Shown here: one piece after another, positions 16,947-25,515 of the stretch | Layout of the letters: the number at the start of each line of letters is the position of its first letter | How positions within the stretch are numbered: position 1 is the stretch's first letter | Source of the DNA: an uncultured Clostridia bacterium | GTDB lineage: Bacteria > Bacillota > Clostridia > Christensenellales > Aristaeellaceae | Direction of reading: 5' to 3' | DNA: 64,000 bases | Assembly: GCA_934647235.1 (NCBI GenBank) | Contig: CAKUFG010000008.1 | Span: forward strand, 34,109-98,108 | Notes under the pieces: generated by a model | Told to the model about the DNA's origin: nothing | Database searches by the model: none | The model's input: the letters and a program-made list of their open reading frames with translations, nothing else | Translations under genes and position numbers: made by a program

Positions 16947-17486
16947 CACAACCTTCCTTTGCCGCTGCATCAGGCGGATGATTCGCGGGCGATTATAGCG
17001 CTGCATGATCACAAAAACCATGTCCAGCGCGGCGGACAGGATGGACGTGATGATAAACGCCGGATACGCGCCGAACCACGCGCCCGCTGCGATGGGCAGC
17101 AGGCTGCACACCGCGATGGCCTCATGCACAAGCTCTGCCTGGCACATGGCCTGCGCGATTTCATCCCAGCTATGCACGTGCGGGTCAAAGAGTTCAGGGT
17201 GGTAGGTAGGCATTTTGCCCTTCCATTTCTGCACGCGCAGCTTTTCGTACAGGGCGGTTTCCAGCCTGCTTACCTGATACCACCGCCTGGTGTAATCCGC
17301 GTGATTGTGCATCGCGGTGTTGAAGATCAGCCCGATCAGCAGGCGCATGACAAAATGATAGGCAAAGGTTCCAAGGGTGATGGCCAGCGTGAGCCATATG
17401 CCGCCCGCAGTCCGGCCGTACAGGATGGCCGATGCGGCCGTCCCTGCCGAGAAAAAAGCGGCAAGCAGCTTTAATATCGTTGCCAT
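16932..17486 (-). CDS. Membrane protein resembling CrtO-type acyltransferases
   Basis: This 184-aa protein has about four membrane segments (near residues 5-23, 28-52, 124-138 and 142-160). A conserved polar patch between them, RRWYQVSRLETALYEKLRVQKWKGKMP, and the closing MQRYNRPRI resemble the glycosyl-4,4'-diaponeurosporenoate acyltransferase (CrtO, PF18927) family that is common in Firmicutes without carotenoid genes. I see no other carotenoid gene here, so the acyl acceptor is unknown. The final residues KAFP and the stop fall inside a hairpin repeat, suggesting the native C-terminus was altered by the repeat. The start is ATG 17486. Confidence 0.7.
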   Translation of the reverse strand: MATILKLLAAFFSAGTAASAILYGRTAGGIWLTLAITLGTFAYHFVMRLLIGLIFNTAMHNHADYTRRWYQVSRLETALYEKLRVQKWKGKMPTYHPELFDPHVHSWDEIAQAMCQAELVHEAIAVCSLLPIAAGAWFGAYPAFIITSILSAALDMVFVIMQRYNRPRIIRLMQRQRKVVKAFP

Positions 17487-17542
17487 GATTGCGTCTCCAG
17501 GACATTAAGGAAAAGTAGTCGCAGCGTCATCTTCTGTGAATA

Positions 17543-18055
17543 TTATGTGCTTTTTTGATTTATCGCACCCCGCGCCGACTCCTCGTCCCCCTGCAGATCT
17601 TTGCAGACCAGCACGACGTCCGCCGTGCGCGCGGCGACTTCAAACCCGCAGGACAGGAACAACGCCACGCTGGGATTGTCCGCCGCGATGTCGTCATACA
17701 GCGCCGACACGCCCTGCGCGCGCGCCGCATCGCACAAAAGCTGCAGGCCCTCGCGCCCATAGCCCTGATGGCGATAGCGCGCGTGCACGATGATATCGCA
17801 GATATAAATACGCTGCGCTTCATCATAACGATAGGCCGCCTCGCCCACGAATATGCCGTCCTCGCGGGCCAGATAGCGATAAAAGCACGCGCCGTTTGCC
17901 GCGTCCAGCCAGCGCGCAGCCCAGCTCTCCCAGCGGGCAGGGGGAAAATCAATCGTGCCGCCATAGGCATGATTGTAGCTCATCGTGTCGGGATCGGCGA
18001 GCAGTTCCTGCCGGAAGCGCAGCTCCTCCCGCGTGGGTTTGTGCAGGTGCAGCAT
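17543..18055 (-). CDS. GNAT-family N-acetyltransferase
   Basis: This 170-aa protein shows the GNAT fold. The acetyl-CoA motif A is YRHQGYGREGLQLL (R/Q-X-X-G-X-G) at about residues 95-108, preceded by the beta strand IYICDIIVHARY and followed by LYDDIAADNPSVALFLSCGFE, a typical motif B. It resembles RimJ/RimL-type enzymes; the substrate is unknown. ATG 18055 has an AAGGAGG site. It is 24 bases downstream of recX on the same strand. Confidence 0.88.
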   Translation of the reverse strand: MLHLHKPTREELRFRQELLADPDTMSYNHAYGGTIDFPPARWESWAARWLDAANGACFYRYLAREDGIFVGEAAYRYDEAQRIYICDIIVHARYRHQGYGREGLQLLCDAARAQGVSALYDDIAADNPSVALFLSCGFEVAARTADVVLVCKDLQGDEESARGAINQKST

Positions 18056-18079
18056 GTGCGTACCCTCCTTTGCGTCGGC

Positions 18080-18730
18080 TCAGTCCTGCTCCGTTTCGTC
18101 GTCGGCGGCGCTTTCGTCCTTGCCCTCGGCGATGATTTGCAGGGCGCGGCGGGCGATATCCGCGTCATACCCGTGGCGCGCCAGCATCGCCAGCGTGCGG
18201 TCGTAGAGCGAGCGGTTGAAATCCCCCTGCGTGCGGGCCAGGAACTTGCCCGTCAGCCGCACCGCGTCGGCCAATTGCTCCTCGTCGGACAATTCGGATA
18301 CGGCGCTTTGCGCCACCTCGCGGCTGACCCCGCGCCGGGTCAGCTCCCGCTCAATGCGGCTGCGGCCATGCTTGTGCGCGCGGCTCTGCGCCCAGCGCTG
18401 GGCATAGGCTTCGTCGTTCAGCAGCTCGGCGTCGTACAGCTTTTCAATCACCCGATCCACACACGCGGCGGGATAGCCGATATCCAGCAGGCGGCGGCGC
18501 ACCTCGTTTTCGCTGCGGTCGCACAGCGAGAGCAGCCGCACCGCGTGATCCAGCGCGTGCGTGTATCCGCGCTGGACGATAAACAGCCGGTACGCCTGGG
18601 TATCCAGCGTCTCGCCTGCGCGCACGGGGCGCTCGCGCAGCAGGGACAGCGGCACGCGCAGCACGCCGCTTTCCAATTGCAGCACGGCGCAGCCGCGCGT
18701 CTTTTTTATTTCAAGCACTCTTTCAATCAT
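18080..18730 (-). CDS. recX: Regulatory protein RecX
   Basis: This 216-aa protein matches RecX, which binds RecA filaments and limits their activity. Three-helix repeats are visible: SENEVRRRLLDIGYPAACVDRVIEKL, then LNDEAYAQRWAQSRAHKHGRSRIERELTRRG-type repeat two, and FNRSLYDRTLAMLARHGYDADIARRAL as repeat three (quoted in parts). The acidic tail (DESAADDETEQD) is not conserved in the family. Its start overlaps the end of the serine hydrolase by eight bases. recA itself is not in the window. Confidence 0.92.
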   Translation of the reverse strand: MIERVLEIKKTRGCAVLQLESGVLRVPLSLLRERPVRAGETLDTQAYRLFIVQRGYTHALDHAVRLLSLCDRSENEVRRRLLDIGYPAACVDRVIEKLYDAELLNDEAYAQRWAQSRAHKHGRSRIERELTRRGVSREVAQSAVSELSDEEQLADAVRLTGKFLARTQGDFNRSLYDRTLAMLARHGYDADIARRALQIIAEGKDESAADDETEQD

Positions 18731-19871
18731 CGGTAAATACCTGCCTCATCATCGCTTTGTTCAGGTCGGACAGCACGCCGTCGCGCGCCTCGCTTGCGCC
18801 GCTGGTCAGCAGCGCGAAGCCGCGATGCGACTGCGGATCGTAAAACAGCCCGTGCATCGCGCCATAGGCCAGGCCCTGATGCCCGTACAGCGTTTGCGGG
18901 CACACGGCCGCATCCTGCACGACGAACGTGCCCAACCCCTCAGTCAGATTATACGCCCGCGCGCCGAAGGGCGCAATCCCTCGGCGCATATCCGCATAGC
19001 GCGGCTGCATGGCCTCGCGGCCCAGCTGGGCCAGCGCCGGCGCGGAGATATACAGGTTTCCCTGCGACAGCAGGTAATGCCGGGCGGGATCGGGCGCGGG
19101 GGCGGGCAGCGGACGCGCGCGACGCAGGGCGTTGTTCAGCGTGGGCGCGGCCTGCGCGGGCAGCACGCGGAAAGCGTCGGCCATATTCTCTCCCGCCTTT
19201 TGCGGATAGAACGTGGCCGCCACGTTTAGCGGCTCAAACAGCGCGCGCTGCATGATAGTTTCAAAGTCCTGCCCCAGCATGCCTTCCAGCACGCAGGCGA
19301 CGATGCCCGCGCCCAGGTTGGAATAGACAAAGCGGTCGGGCGCGGGGGCGAAGCAATCGCCGGGAAACAGCGCGTTCAGCGGCGGATTCTCCCTGCACGC
19401 GGCGGCATAGGACGCGCCGTCCTGAATGCCTGCGGTATGCGACAGCAGCCGCCGCAGGGTGACGGGCAGCTTGGGCGCAGCCGGATGCCGCAGCGAGCAG
19501 GGCAGGTACGCATCCACGTCTGCGTCCAGATCGATCTGTCCCGCCTGCGCAAGACGCATGACGGCCAGGGCGGTGACATGCTTGCTGACCGAGGCCGCCC
19601 GGAACACCGTATCCGGCGCAACGGGCACGGGGCGGCCGCTTTCAAAGCGCGCCGCGCCATAGGCAAGCGTGCCGGTGACAGCCGCATCGTCAAACAGCGC
19701 CACCGCCGCGCCCACGGCGCAGTGAGCCTGGAGCGCGCGGCGAATGCCCTCTGCCTGCCGGGCGGGAATATTGCCCTGCGCGCGAAAGAGCTGCGCGCCC
19801 ACGCGCAGCCAGGCTGGCCGCGGCTGCAGCGCCAGCGCCGCGCGATAGAGCGAGGCTTTCCATTTTTCCAC
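18723..19871 (-). CDS. Serine hydrolase (beta-lactamase class C/penicillin-binding-protein-like)
   Basis: This 382-aa protein carries the active-site SVSK at residues 94-97 (SXXK) and YSNLG at about 183-187 (YXN), the signatures of class C beta-lactamase/esterase-like proteins. A third KTG-type motif is replaced by YGHQGLAYG near residue 325, where HXG is often found in this superfamily. No signal peptide is evident, which points to cytoplasmic hydrolysis of small esters or peptides and not to antibiotic resistance. The 3' end overlaps recX. The start ATG at 19871 is preceded by TATGAGGTG. Confidence 0.88.
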   Translation of the reverse strand: MEKWKASLYRAALALQPRPAWLRVGAQLFRAQGNIPARQAEGIRRALQAHCAVGAAVALFDDAAVTGTLAYGAARFESGRPVPVAPDTVFRAASVSKHVTALAVMRLAQAGQIDLDADVDAYLPCSLRHPAAPKLPVTLRRLLSHTAGIQDGASYAAACRENPPLNALFPGDCFAPAPDRFVYSNLGAGIVACVLEGMLGQDFETIMQRALFEPLNVAATFYPQKAGENMADAFRVLPAQAAPTLNNALRRARPLPAPAPDPARHYLLSQGNLYISAPALAQLGREAMQPRYADMRRGIAPFGARAYNLTEGLGTFVVQDAAVCPQTLYGHQGLAYGAMHGLFYDPQSHRGFALLTSGASEARDGVLSDLNKAMMRQVFTDD

Positions 19872-19945
19872 AGTTTCACCTCATACTTTCTTCACTGATG
19901 GGACATACTGTGTGCGTACCCAATCAAACAAGGAGGGATTTGTTT

Positions 19946-20155
19946 ATGGCTTCTCAATGCGGATGCAGCCTGACCAGCAAGGATTTGACGGTCATCGAGG
20001 ATCAGCTGACCCATCTGGCCACCGCCTGCCGCGTGGCGCAGGGCTATGCCGGCAGCTTTCAGAACCCGCAGCTGCGCACCCTGGCGGGCGCCATTGCGCA
20101 GCATCATCGTCAGCAGTTCGACGCGCTGTACGCCTTTTTGAACGGCTGTCAGTAA
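19946..20155 (+). CDS. Small spore-coat-associated protein, 69 aa
   Basis: This is a short helical protein with two cysteines near the N-terminus (CGC) and a helix-turn-helix-like hairpin of two long helices (LTVIEDQLTHLATACRVAQG and LRTLAGAIAQHHRQQFDALY). Such proteins are typically encoded just before CotF-type coat proteins in Clostridia, as here (18-base gap). AGGAGGG sits 8 bases before ATG 19946. The coat role is inferred from the neighbour and size. Confidence 0.75.
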   Translation: MASQCGCSLTSKDLTVIEDQLTHLATACRVAQGYAGSFQNPQLRTLAGAIAQHHRQQFDALYAFLNGCQ

Positions 20156-20173
20156 CAGGGAGGGAATGAGAAT

Positions 20174-20485
20174 ATGCAAACCTATCAGAATCAGCAGGGC
20201 ATGAACCAGCAGCCCGCGCCCATGGGCCTGAGCGATCAGGAATTGGCCTACGATCTGCTCTATCAGGAAAAGGCGCTGATGGCCAACATCTCCTCCGAGG
20301 TGGTGGAGGGCAGCCATGCGGGCCTGCGCAACGTGCTCAACGATATGTTCATGCAGATCGGCCAGGATCAGCTGCAGGTGTTCCAGATCATGAACGAGCA
20401 GGGCTGGTATCAGACCAAGCCCGCCCCGCAGCCTGAGCTGCAGACGGCCAAGCAGAAATATCAGCAGATGCGCCAGGGCCTGTAA
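20174..20485 (+). CDS. CotF-family spore coat protein
   Basis: This 103-aa protein has a glutamine/asparagine-rich N-terminus (YQNQQGMNQQ) and a CotF (PF07875) core: LSDQELAYDLLYQEKALM, then LRNVLNDMFMQIGQDQLQVF, and the terminal MNEQGWY-TKPAP segment. CotF-like proteins are assembled in the spore coat. It follows the 69-aa gene with its own GGGAGGGAATGAG ribosome site. It supports the view that the organism sporulates. Confidence 0.9.
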   Translation: MQTYQNQQGMNQQPAPMGLSDQELAYDLLYQEKALMANISSEVVEGSHAGLRNVLNDMFMQIGQDQLQVFQIMNEQGWYQTKPAPQPELQTAKQKYQQMRQGL

Positions 20486-20499
20486 GGCGGCGCGGACTT

Positions 20500-20533
20500 A
20501 CCCGGCTGGGCTGAAACGCCTGGCCGGGTTTTG
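20500..20533 (+). terminator. Terminator after the coat protein pair
   Basis: The hairpin pairs ACCCGGC and GCCGGGT with inner GGGC/GCC pairs, and is followed by TTTTG. It lies 14 bases after the stop codon. Confidence 0.75.
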
Positions 20534-20554
20534 CGTGGAAGGGACGAAGGAAAC

Positions 20555-20718
20555 GTTACTTTCTTCAGTGAAGAAAGTAACAAAGAACCTGTATTGTGGC
20601 CGTAAAAGCTGCTGGAATAAAACTGGAAGGCGGCACTGCCGCTTGAGGCCCTGCGCTGATCTGCGATCAGCATGTCACGGGGAGTGAGGATTGGATGCAG
20701 CAATCATGCGTAGCGATT
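20555..20718 (+). repeat. Palindrome-led intergenic element, copy C2
   Basis: The palindrome at 20555-20581 has perfect 13-base arms GTTACTTTCTTCA and TGAAGAAAGTAAC around one base. It is followed by AAAGAACCTG, GGCGGCACTGCCGC, and a late hairpin GCTGATC-TGC-GATCAGC that shares its TGC loop with other copies but has a different stem. The middle section of the element is shortened. Confidence 0.88.
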
Positions 20719-20729
20719 GGCGATAGGAT

Positions 20730-22925
20730 TTACTCCCCCGCAGGGATTTCCCCCAGCCGCTGGCACAGGGCGGTATAGCGGCGAGCGATATGGTTGTTAT
20801 TGACCATAGCGGAGATGGCGTCCTCGCGGCCCACCAGCACCACCAGCTCCTTGGCGCGGGTAAGGGCAGTGTAAAACAGATTGCGCGTCAGCAGCATGGG
20901 CGGGCCGCCCACGCAGGGCATCACCACGCAGGCAAACTCGCTGCCCTGGCTTTTGTGCACGGACAGGCAATAGGCCAGCTCCAGCTCCTCCAGCATGGCG
21001 TATTCATACTCGGCCGTGCGTCCATCGTCAAAGAATACCACCAGCGTTTTTTCCTCGGTATCCACGGTCAGCACAATGCCCATATCGCCGTTGAAAACGC
21101 CCGTGCCGTCGCTGTCGTCCTCGCCCATCCATTCCAGCTGATAGTTGTTCTTGATGTGCATCACCTTGTCGCCCTGGCGGAAGATGCGCTCGCCGTACTG
21201 AATTTCAGGTTTTTTGGGGCAGGGCGGGTTGAGGGCGGCCTGCAGCATGGCGTTGAGGGCGATCACGCCGCACGCGCCCTTCTTGGTGGGAGAAAGCACC
21301 TGGATGGCGTGCAGGGGATCGGCGCACTTCATGTAGGCGGGCAGCCGGCGGCGGCAAAGCTCCACCACCGCGCGGGCGGAATCCTCGGGATAGGCGTGGC
21401 GCTCAAAAAAGAAATTGCTGTTTTTCTGGTTCAGCACAGGCATTTCGCCATGGTTGATGGCGTGGGCGTTGCGCACGATCAGGCTGCTTTCGCTTTGGCG
21501 GAAGATCTCGCTGAGCCGCACCGAGGCGATCACCCCGCTGCGCAGGATATCCCCCAGCACGTTGCCCGCGCCCACGGAGGGCAGCTGATCGGCGTCGCCC
21601 ACCAGAATCAGCCGCGCGCCGCGCGGCAGCGCGCGCAGGAAGGCGCGCATCAGGAACACATCCACCATGGACATCTCATCCACAATCAGGCAGGTGCAAT
21701 CCAGCGGATTTTCCTCATCGCGCGTAAACTCGCCGCTGTCGCCGCCGTATTCCAGCAGGCGGTGCAGCGTGCTGGCCTCGCGCCCGGTGGCCTCGCTCAT
21801 GCGCTTGGCGGCGCGACCGGTAGGGGCGGCCAGCAGCACGCTTTCGCTGTCCAGCAGGGACAGGATGCAGTTGATAATCGTGGTTTTGCCCGTGCCGGGG
21901 CCGCCGGTGATAACCAGCAAGCCCTGCTGCGCGGCCATGGAAATGGCCTTTTTCTGCGTGGGCGAAAACGAAATGCCCTTGGCCTTTTCAAAATTGCGGA
22001 TCTGCGCGTCCACCGTGCCGTCCATGATGGTCTGCGACGCGGCCTGCAGATCGCGCAGGCGGCGGGCGATCTCGCTTTCCGCCTGCCACATCTGGGGCAG
22101 AAAAACGCCCTCCACGCCATCCATCACATGCGCGCGCAGCTTGCGGTCCAGCAGCAGCGCCGTCAGGTGCGTCTGCAATAGCTGCGGATCCACCCGCAAA
22201 AGCCTTCCGGCCAGGGTCAGCAATTCGTCCATGGGCAGGTAGGTATGCCCCGCCGAGGCGGCGGCCTCCTGCAGGGCGTAGATCAGCCCGGCGGACAGGC
22301 GGCTGTCGCTTTCGGGCGCAACGCCCATGGACAGGGCGATGCGGTCGGCGGTCAGAAAGCCCACGCCCTCCACATCCTCCACCAGGCGGTAGGGGTTGTC
22401 CTGGATCACCTCGCGCGTGCGCTCGCCGTACACCTTGCTGATCTTCACCGCCATGCCGGGCGTTACGCCATAGGATTGCAGAAAGATCATGGCCTGCCGG
22501 GTAGCATACTGCTCCCGGAAGCTGTCGCCGATCTGTTGGGCGCGCTTTACGCCGATGCCCGGCACCTCGCTGAGCCGATGCGGCTGCTGGCTGAGGATAT
22601 CCATGGTTTTCAGCCCAAACTCCTGCACGATCAGCCGCGCCGTGGCCGCGCCTACGCCGCGAATAAGGCCCGAAGCCAGATACCGCTCGATGCCAAGCAG
22701 GGTAGAGGGCGCCAGCACCTCGCAGCTGGCGGCCTTGAACTGCTTGCCATATTGCGGGTGCTGCACCCACTCGCCCTGAAACACCGCCTGCTCGCCCGCG
22801 GCCACCTCAGGCATCACGCCCACCACGGTGACGTTTTCACGCCCGGCGCGCACGGTCAGCACGGTATAGCCGTTTTCGGCATTGCGAAAGGCCGTTTCGT
22901 TTATGGTTGCGCGTAATTCTTCCAT
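20730..22925 (-). CDS. recD2: ATP-dependent DNA helicase RecD2
   Basis: This 731-aa SF1B 5'-3' helicase is of the RecD2 (YrrC) type that lacks RecBC partners. An N-terminal OB-like region (1-90) and helix-hairpin-helix repeats (LSEVPGIGVKRAQQIG near 113-128) precede the helicase core: Walker A GGPGTGKTT at about 339-347, Walker B VDEMSM near 412, motif III LVGDADQLPSVGAG, and motif VI near YTALTRAKELVVLVG. The start is ATG 22925 with AAGGAAAG upstream; in-frame codons further upstream run into the TtcA-like gene. It follows that gene by 10 bases. Confidence 0.95.
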   Translation of the reverse strand: MEELRATINETAFRNAENGYTVLTVRAGRENVTVVGVMPEVAAGEQAVFQGEWVQHPQYGKQFKAASCEVLAPSTLLGIERYLASGLIRGVGAATARLIVQEFGLKTMDILSQQPHRLSEVPGIGVKRAQQIGDSFREQYATRQAMIFLQSYGVTPGMAVKISKVYGERTREVIQDNPYRLVEDVEGVGFLTADRIALSMGVAPESDSRLSAGLIYALQEAAASAGHTYLPMDELLTLAGRLLRVDPQLLQTHLTALLLDRKLRAHVMDGVEGVFLPQMWQAESEIARRLRDLQAASQTIMDGTVDAQIRNFEKAKGISFSPTQKKAISMAAQQGLLVITGGPGTGKTTIINCILSLLDSESVLLAAPTGRAAKRMSEATGREASTLHRLLEYGGDSGEFTRDEENPLDCTCLIVDEMSMVDVFLMRAFLRALPRGARLILVGDADQLPSVGAGNVLGDILRSGVIASVRLSEIFRQSESSLIVRNAHAINHGEMPVLNQKNSNFFFERHAYPEDSARAVVELCRRRLPAYMKCADPLHAIQVLSPTKKGACGVIALNAMLQAALNPPCPKKPEIQYGERIFRQGDKVMHIKNNYQLEWMGEDDSDGTGVFNGDMGIVLTVDTEEKTLVVFFDDGRTAEYEYAMLEELELAYCLSVHKSQGSEFACVVMPCVGGPPMLLTRNLFYTALTRAKELVVLVGREDAISAMVNNNHIARRYTALCQRLGEIPAGE

Positions 22926-22935
22926 CGATCTTTCC

Positions 22936-23655
22936 TTACGGTTCAGTCTTGTTCCACAGCCCATAGCGGCTGTCGTCCTTGAGGGCGGTGAGCAGGTATT
23001 CCTTGGCGCGCGGATAGCGGCGGGACAGCTCCTCAAGCATGTTTTTCATTTCCTGCCGGGTGGTGTGCCCATCCGCCGGGCAGGGGTTTTTGACCACGGG
23101 CACGGCGTATTTTTTAGCCAGGTGGATGATCTCGCGCTCGGGCGCGTACACCATGGGGCGAATCACCGTGACCCCGCTGTCCTCCATGTGCGTGACGGGA
23201 TGGAAGGTATGCAGCCGGGCCTCGTAGAGCACGCTCATCAGCAGCGTTTCCTCCGCATCCTCGCGGTGATGTCCCAGCGCCAGCTTGCTGCAGCCCTGCT
23301 CGGCCGCCATGCGCAGCAGCGCGCCGCGCCGCAGCCGCGCGCACAGGGCGCAGGGGTTTTCCTCGCGCCGCACGTCAAAAAGCTGGTGGATGAGGTCGCA
23401 CTCCTCCACCACATAGGGCACGTTCAGCTCCCCGCACAGCGCGCGGATGGGCGCAACGTCGAAGGGATCGCCCGTTTTGAGGGTGATGGCGACCACCTCA
23501 AAGGGCTTGACGGCAAAGCGGCTGTACACCGCCAGCGCGCGCAGCAGCATCAGGCTGTCCTTGCCGCCCGATACGCCCACGGCCACGCGGTCGCCGCGCG
23601 CAATCATGTGAAAATCTTCGTCCGCCCGGCGAATATCGCCCAGAAGCCGCTTCAT
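22936..23655 (-). CDS. PP-loop ATPase, TtcA-like tRNA 2-thiolation protein
   Basis: This 239-aa protein has the PP-loop SGGKDSLMLLRAL at about residues 27-39, a CALC pair near 101-104, GHHREDAEETLLM near 125, and a later NPCPADGHTTRQEMK segment. This set is that of TtcA-family enzymes, which thiolate tRNA cytidine-32 with an Fe-S cluster held by cysteines. TtcA-like paralogues with other thiolation roles exist in Clostridia, so the exact target is open. The start ATG at 23655 has AAGGAGA 6 bases before it. It lies directly upstream of recD2 in one probable operon. Confidence 0.85.
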   Translation of the reverse strand: MKRLLGDIRRADEDFHMIARGDRVAVGVSGGKDSLMLLRALAVYSRFAVKPFEVVAITLKTGDPFDVAPIRALCGELNVPYVVEECDLIHQLFDVRREENPCALCARLRRGALLRMAAEQGCSKLALGHHREDAEETLLMSVLYEARLHTFHPVTHMEDSGVTVIRPMVYAPEREIIHLAKKYAVPVVKNPCPADGHTTRQEMKNMLEELSRRYPRAKEYLLTALKDDSRYGLWNKTEP

Positions 23656-23754
23656 GGTGATGTCTCCTTGTGAAAAAATCAAATACAGTGATTGCTTTGA
23701 CAGCCGTGCGCAATAATTAGCAATTGCGTTGCGATATTCCCATCAACGCACCGC

Positions 23755-23917
23755 GCTAAAGGCTTCTCCTTGGGGAGAAGCTCCGCCGTAGGCGGTGATG
23801 AGGTGTAGGCTACGAAGTAGCCGTTATCATAACTAAATAAAGGATAACGCCGCAGCGGCGGCTACACCTCATCCGCTTCACTGCGTTCAGCACCTTCCCC
23901 TCCAAGGGGAAGGCCTT
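23755..23917. repeat. Hairpin-mosaic repeat of families A and B, copy A2
   Basis: The left palindrome is CTTCTCCTTGGGGAGAAG. Hairpins CCGCC-GTAG-GGCGG, GGCTAC-GAA-GTAGCC and CCGCAGCGGCGG follow, then the family-B end (GCTTCACTGCGTTCAGC and CCTTCCCCTCCAAGGGGAAGG). It occupies most of the 300-base gap between the TtcA-like gene and the GerMN gene; nothing else is seen there apart from the upstream region of the TtcA-like gene. Confidence 0.8.
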
Positions 23918-23953
23918 CTGTCTGCCAAGCCTCGCGCACCCAGCAGGCGTTTT

Positions 23954-25504
23954 TTACTGCACAATGCTCCCATCCCGCAGGAAAACGCCGGGCCAATAGA
24001 TCACCCCGGCCAGGGTATCGCGCTGCGCCCCGGCAAAGAAGAAGCACACGCCGCTCACACCGGGCAGCTCGGTCAGGGTGTTGACCAGCGCGTAAGCCAT
24101 CAGCCGCTCGGAGGCAGGCTCCACCTGCGCCATATCGGCCGCCGCATGCTGGGACAGGTTCAGCAGCAGCGTCGTGCCGCTCAGGCCCAGACCCAGCACA
24201 TCCGCGTCGCCCAGGGTATCGGGCAGTACGGCCTGAATGCCCGCCGCGTTGTCGCAGGGCTGGGGGCCCTGCATCAGGCAGTTGATCAGATACCGCGCCG
24301 AGCGCGTTTCATAATAGGGAATAGGCCGCTGCACGGCGGTCAGATGGCCCGCGCCGTCGCTGAAATACAGCGTGCAGTTGGACAGGAGAAAATGCGAAAA
24401 ATCGCTGCGGCGCATCACGCCGTTCTGGAAATTGACCGGCTCGTCCGCACCCTCGTACACGCCGCCGGGCACCACCACGGATACCAGCTCGTCCCCGATA
24501 TAGGCCGTCACGCCGCTCAGGCCGGGCACAAAGGTGGTCAGCGTGTAGGTCAGCGCGGCCATCATCACCGAGCGCGGAATGCCTGCGGCAATCAGCGCAT
24601 CGTTAAAGCTCTGGGTAAAGCGCAGCACGGCGCACTGGCCGCCCGACACGGCGATTTCCTGCACGGCCGGGGCCTCGGTCAGGTAGGCGGACAGATCGGG
24701 CATGGCGGGGGTGTTGCCCAGCGTCTGCGCACCCTGGGACAGGGCGGACAGCAGGGTTTTGATCATCTCGCCCTTATCGCGCCCGGCAAAGCTGAGCGTG
24801 CGCGTTTCGGCCAGGATGCCCTTGCCCGAGTAGGTGGGATAATACAGCGTGGCGTTCAGGCTGATGCGCCGGTCGGCGGGCGCGGCGGACTGCGTCTGCG
24901 CGGCGGTCAGCATGGCGTCGATGGTATCGGCGGCGTTGGCGGCAAAGCAGCCCGCAGGCACGCTGGCGCCCACGTCCAGGCCGGGCTGAATGGAGCTGAC
25001 CAGCACGTTGACATAGCGGATATCGCCCCACTGCGCAAGCGTATTGGCGATGGCCTGGCACACAACGTACAGATCGCTGTGCGACAGCGACAGCGCCGAG
25101 GCGGCCAGGTTGACCGTGGCGGTATCGCCTGAAATTTCCACGGGATTGACGGTGGACAGCTGCAACGTCACATCGGGGCTCAGGCTTTGCGCGCTGTCAT
25201 TGCCCGCAAAGGCGAACAGGCGGCGCAGCGTGGCCTCGGCCGGGTGGCGCGCGGCGGACAGCACAATTTTTTCAGTCTGGGCGATCAGGCGCGTGCCGGC
25301 GGCGTTTGGCACATACAGCAGCACGCTCTGCGCCGTTTCCTGATTGGTATCGCCCGTGGGCGCGTCATATTCCACCTGCGCGGGCGGCAGGGTGACGGAG
25401 CTGGTTTTATTCAGCGCGTCCACGCCCGCCACGCACCCGCACAGGCACAGGCACAGCGCCAGACACAACGCCGATACAAGCGCGCGCTTGATTTTCATTC
25501 GCAT
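23954..25504 (-). CDS. GerMN-domain lipoprotein (sporulation/germination type), two domains
   Basis: This 516-aa protein starts with a lipoprotein signal (leucine-rich core ending LCLCGC). Two tandem regions of GerMN type follow: one with VLLYVPNAAGTRLIAQTEKIVLSAAR and a VTLQLSTVNPVEISGDTATVNL strand pair (about 55-190), the other with ATLYYPTYSGKGILAETRTL and NDALIAAGIPRSVMMAALTY (about 205-350). A C-terminal region (IPYYETRSARYLINCLMQGP and later) may be a third copy. GerM-like proteins act in spore cortex assembly and germination. ATG 25504 follows GAGGGGG; a GTG at 25519 overlapping the upstream stop is the alternative. It is the last gene of a three-gene operon. Confidence 0.85.
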   Translation of the reverse strand: MRMKIKRALVSALCLALCLCLCGCVAGVDALNKTSSVTLPPAQVEYDAPTGDTNQETAQSVLLYVPNAAGTRLIAQTEKIVLSAARHPAEATLRRLFAFAGNDSAQSLSPDVTLQLSTVNPVEISGDTATVNLAASALSLSHSDLYVVCQAIANTLAQWGDIRYVNVLVSSIQPGLDVGASVPAGCFAANAADTIDAMLTAAQTQSAAPADRRISLNATLYYPTYSGKGILAETRTLSFAGRDKGEMIKTLLSALSQGAQTLGNTPAMPDLSAYLTEAPAVQEIAVSGGQCAVLRFTQSFNDALIAAGIPRSVMMAALTYTLTTFVPGLSGVTAYIGDELVSVVVPGGVYEGADEPVNFQNGVMRRSDFSHFLLSNCTLYFSDGAGHLTAVQRPIPYYETRSARYLINCLMQGPQPCDNAAGIQAVLPDTLGDADVLGLGLSGTTLLLNLSQHAAADMAQVEPASERLMAYALVNTLTELPGVSGVCFFFAGAQRDTLAGVIYWPGVFLRDGSIVQ

Positions 25505-25515
25505 GTTCAGCCCCC

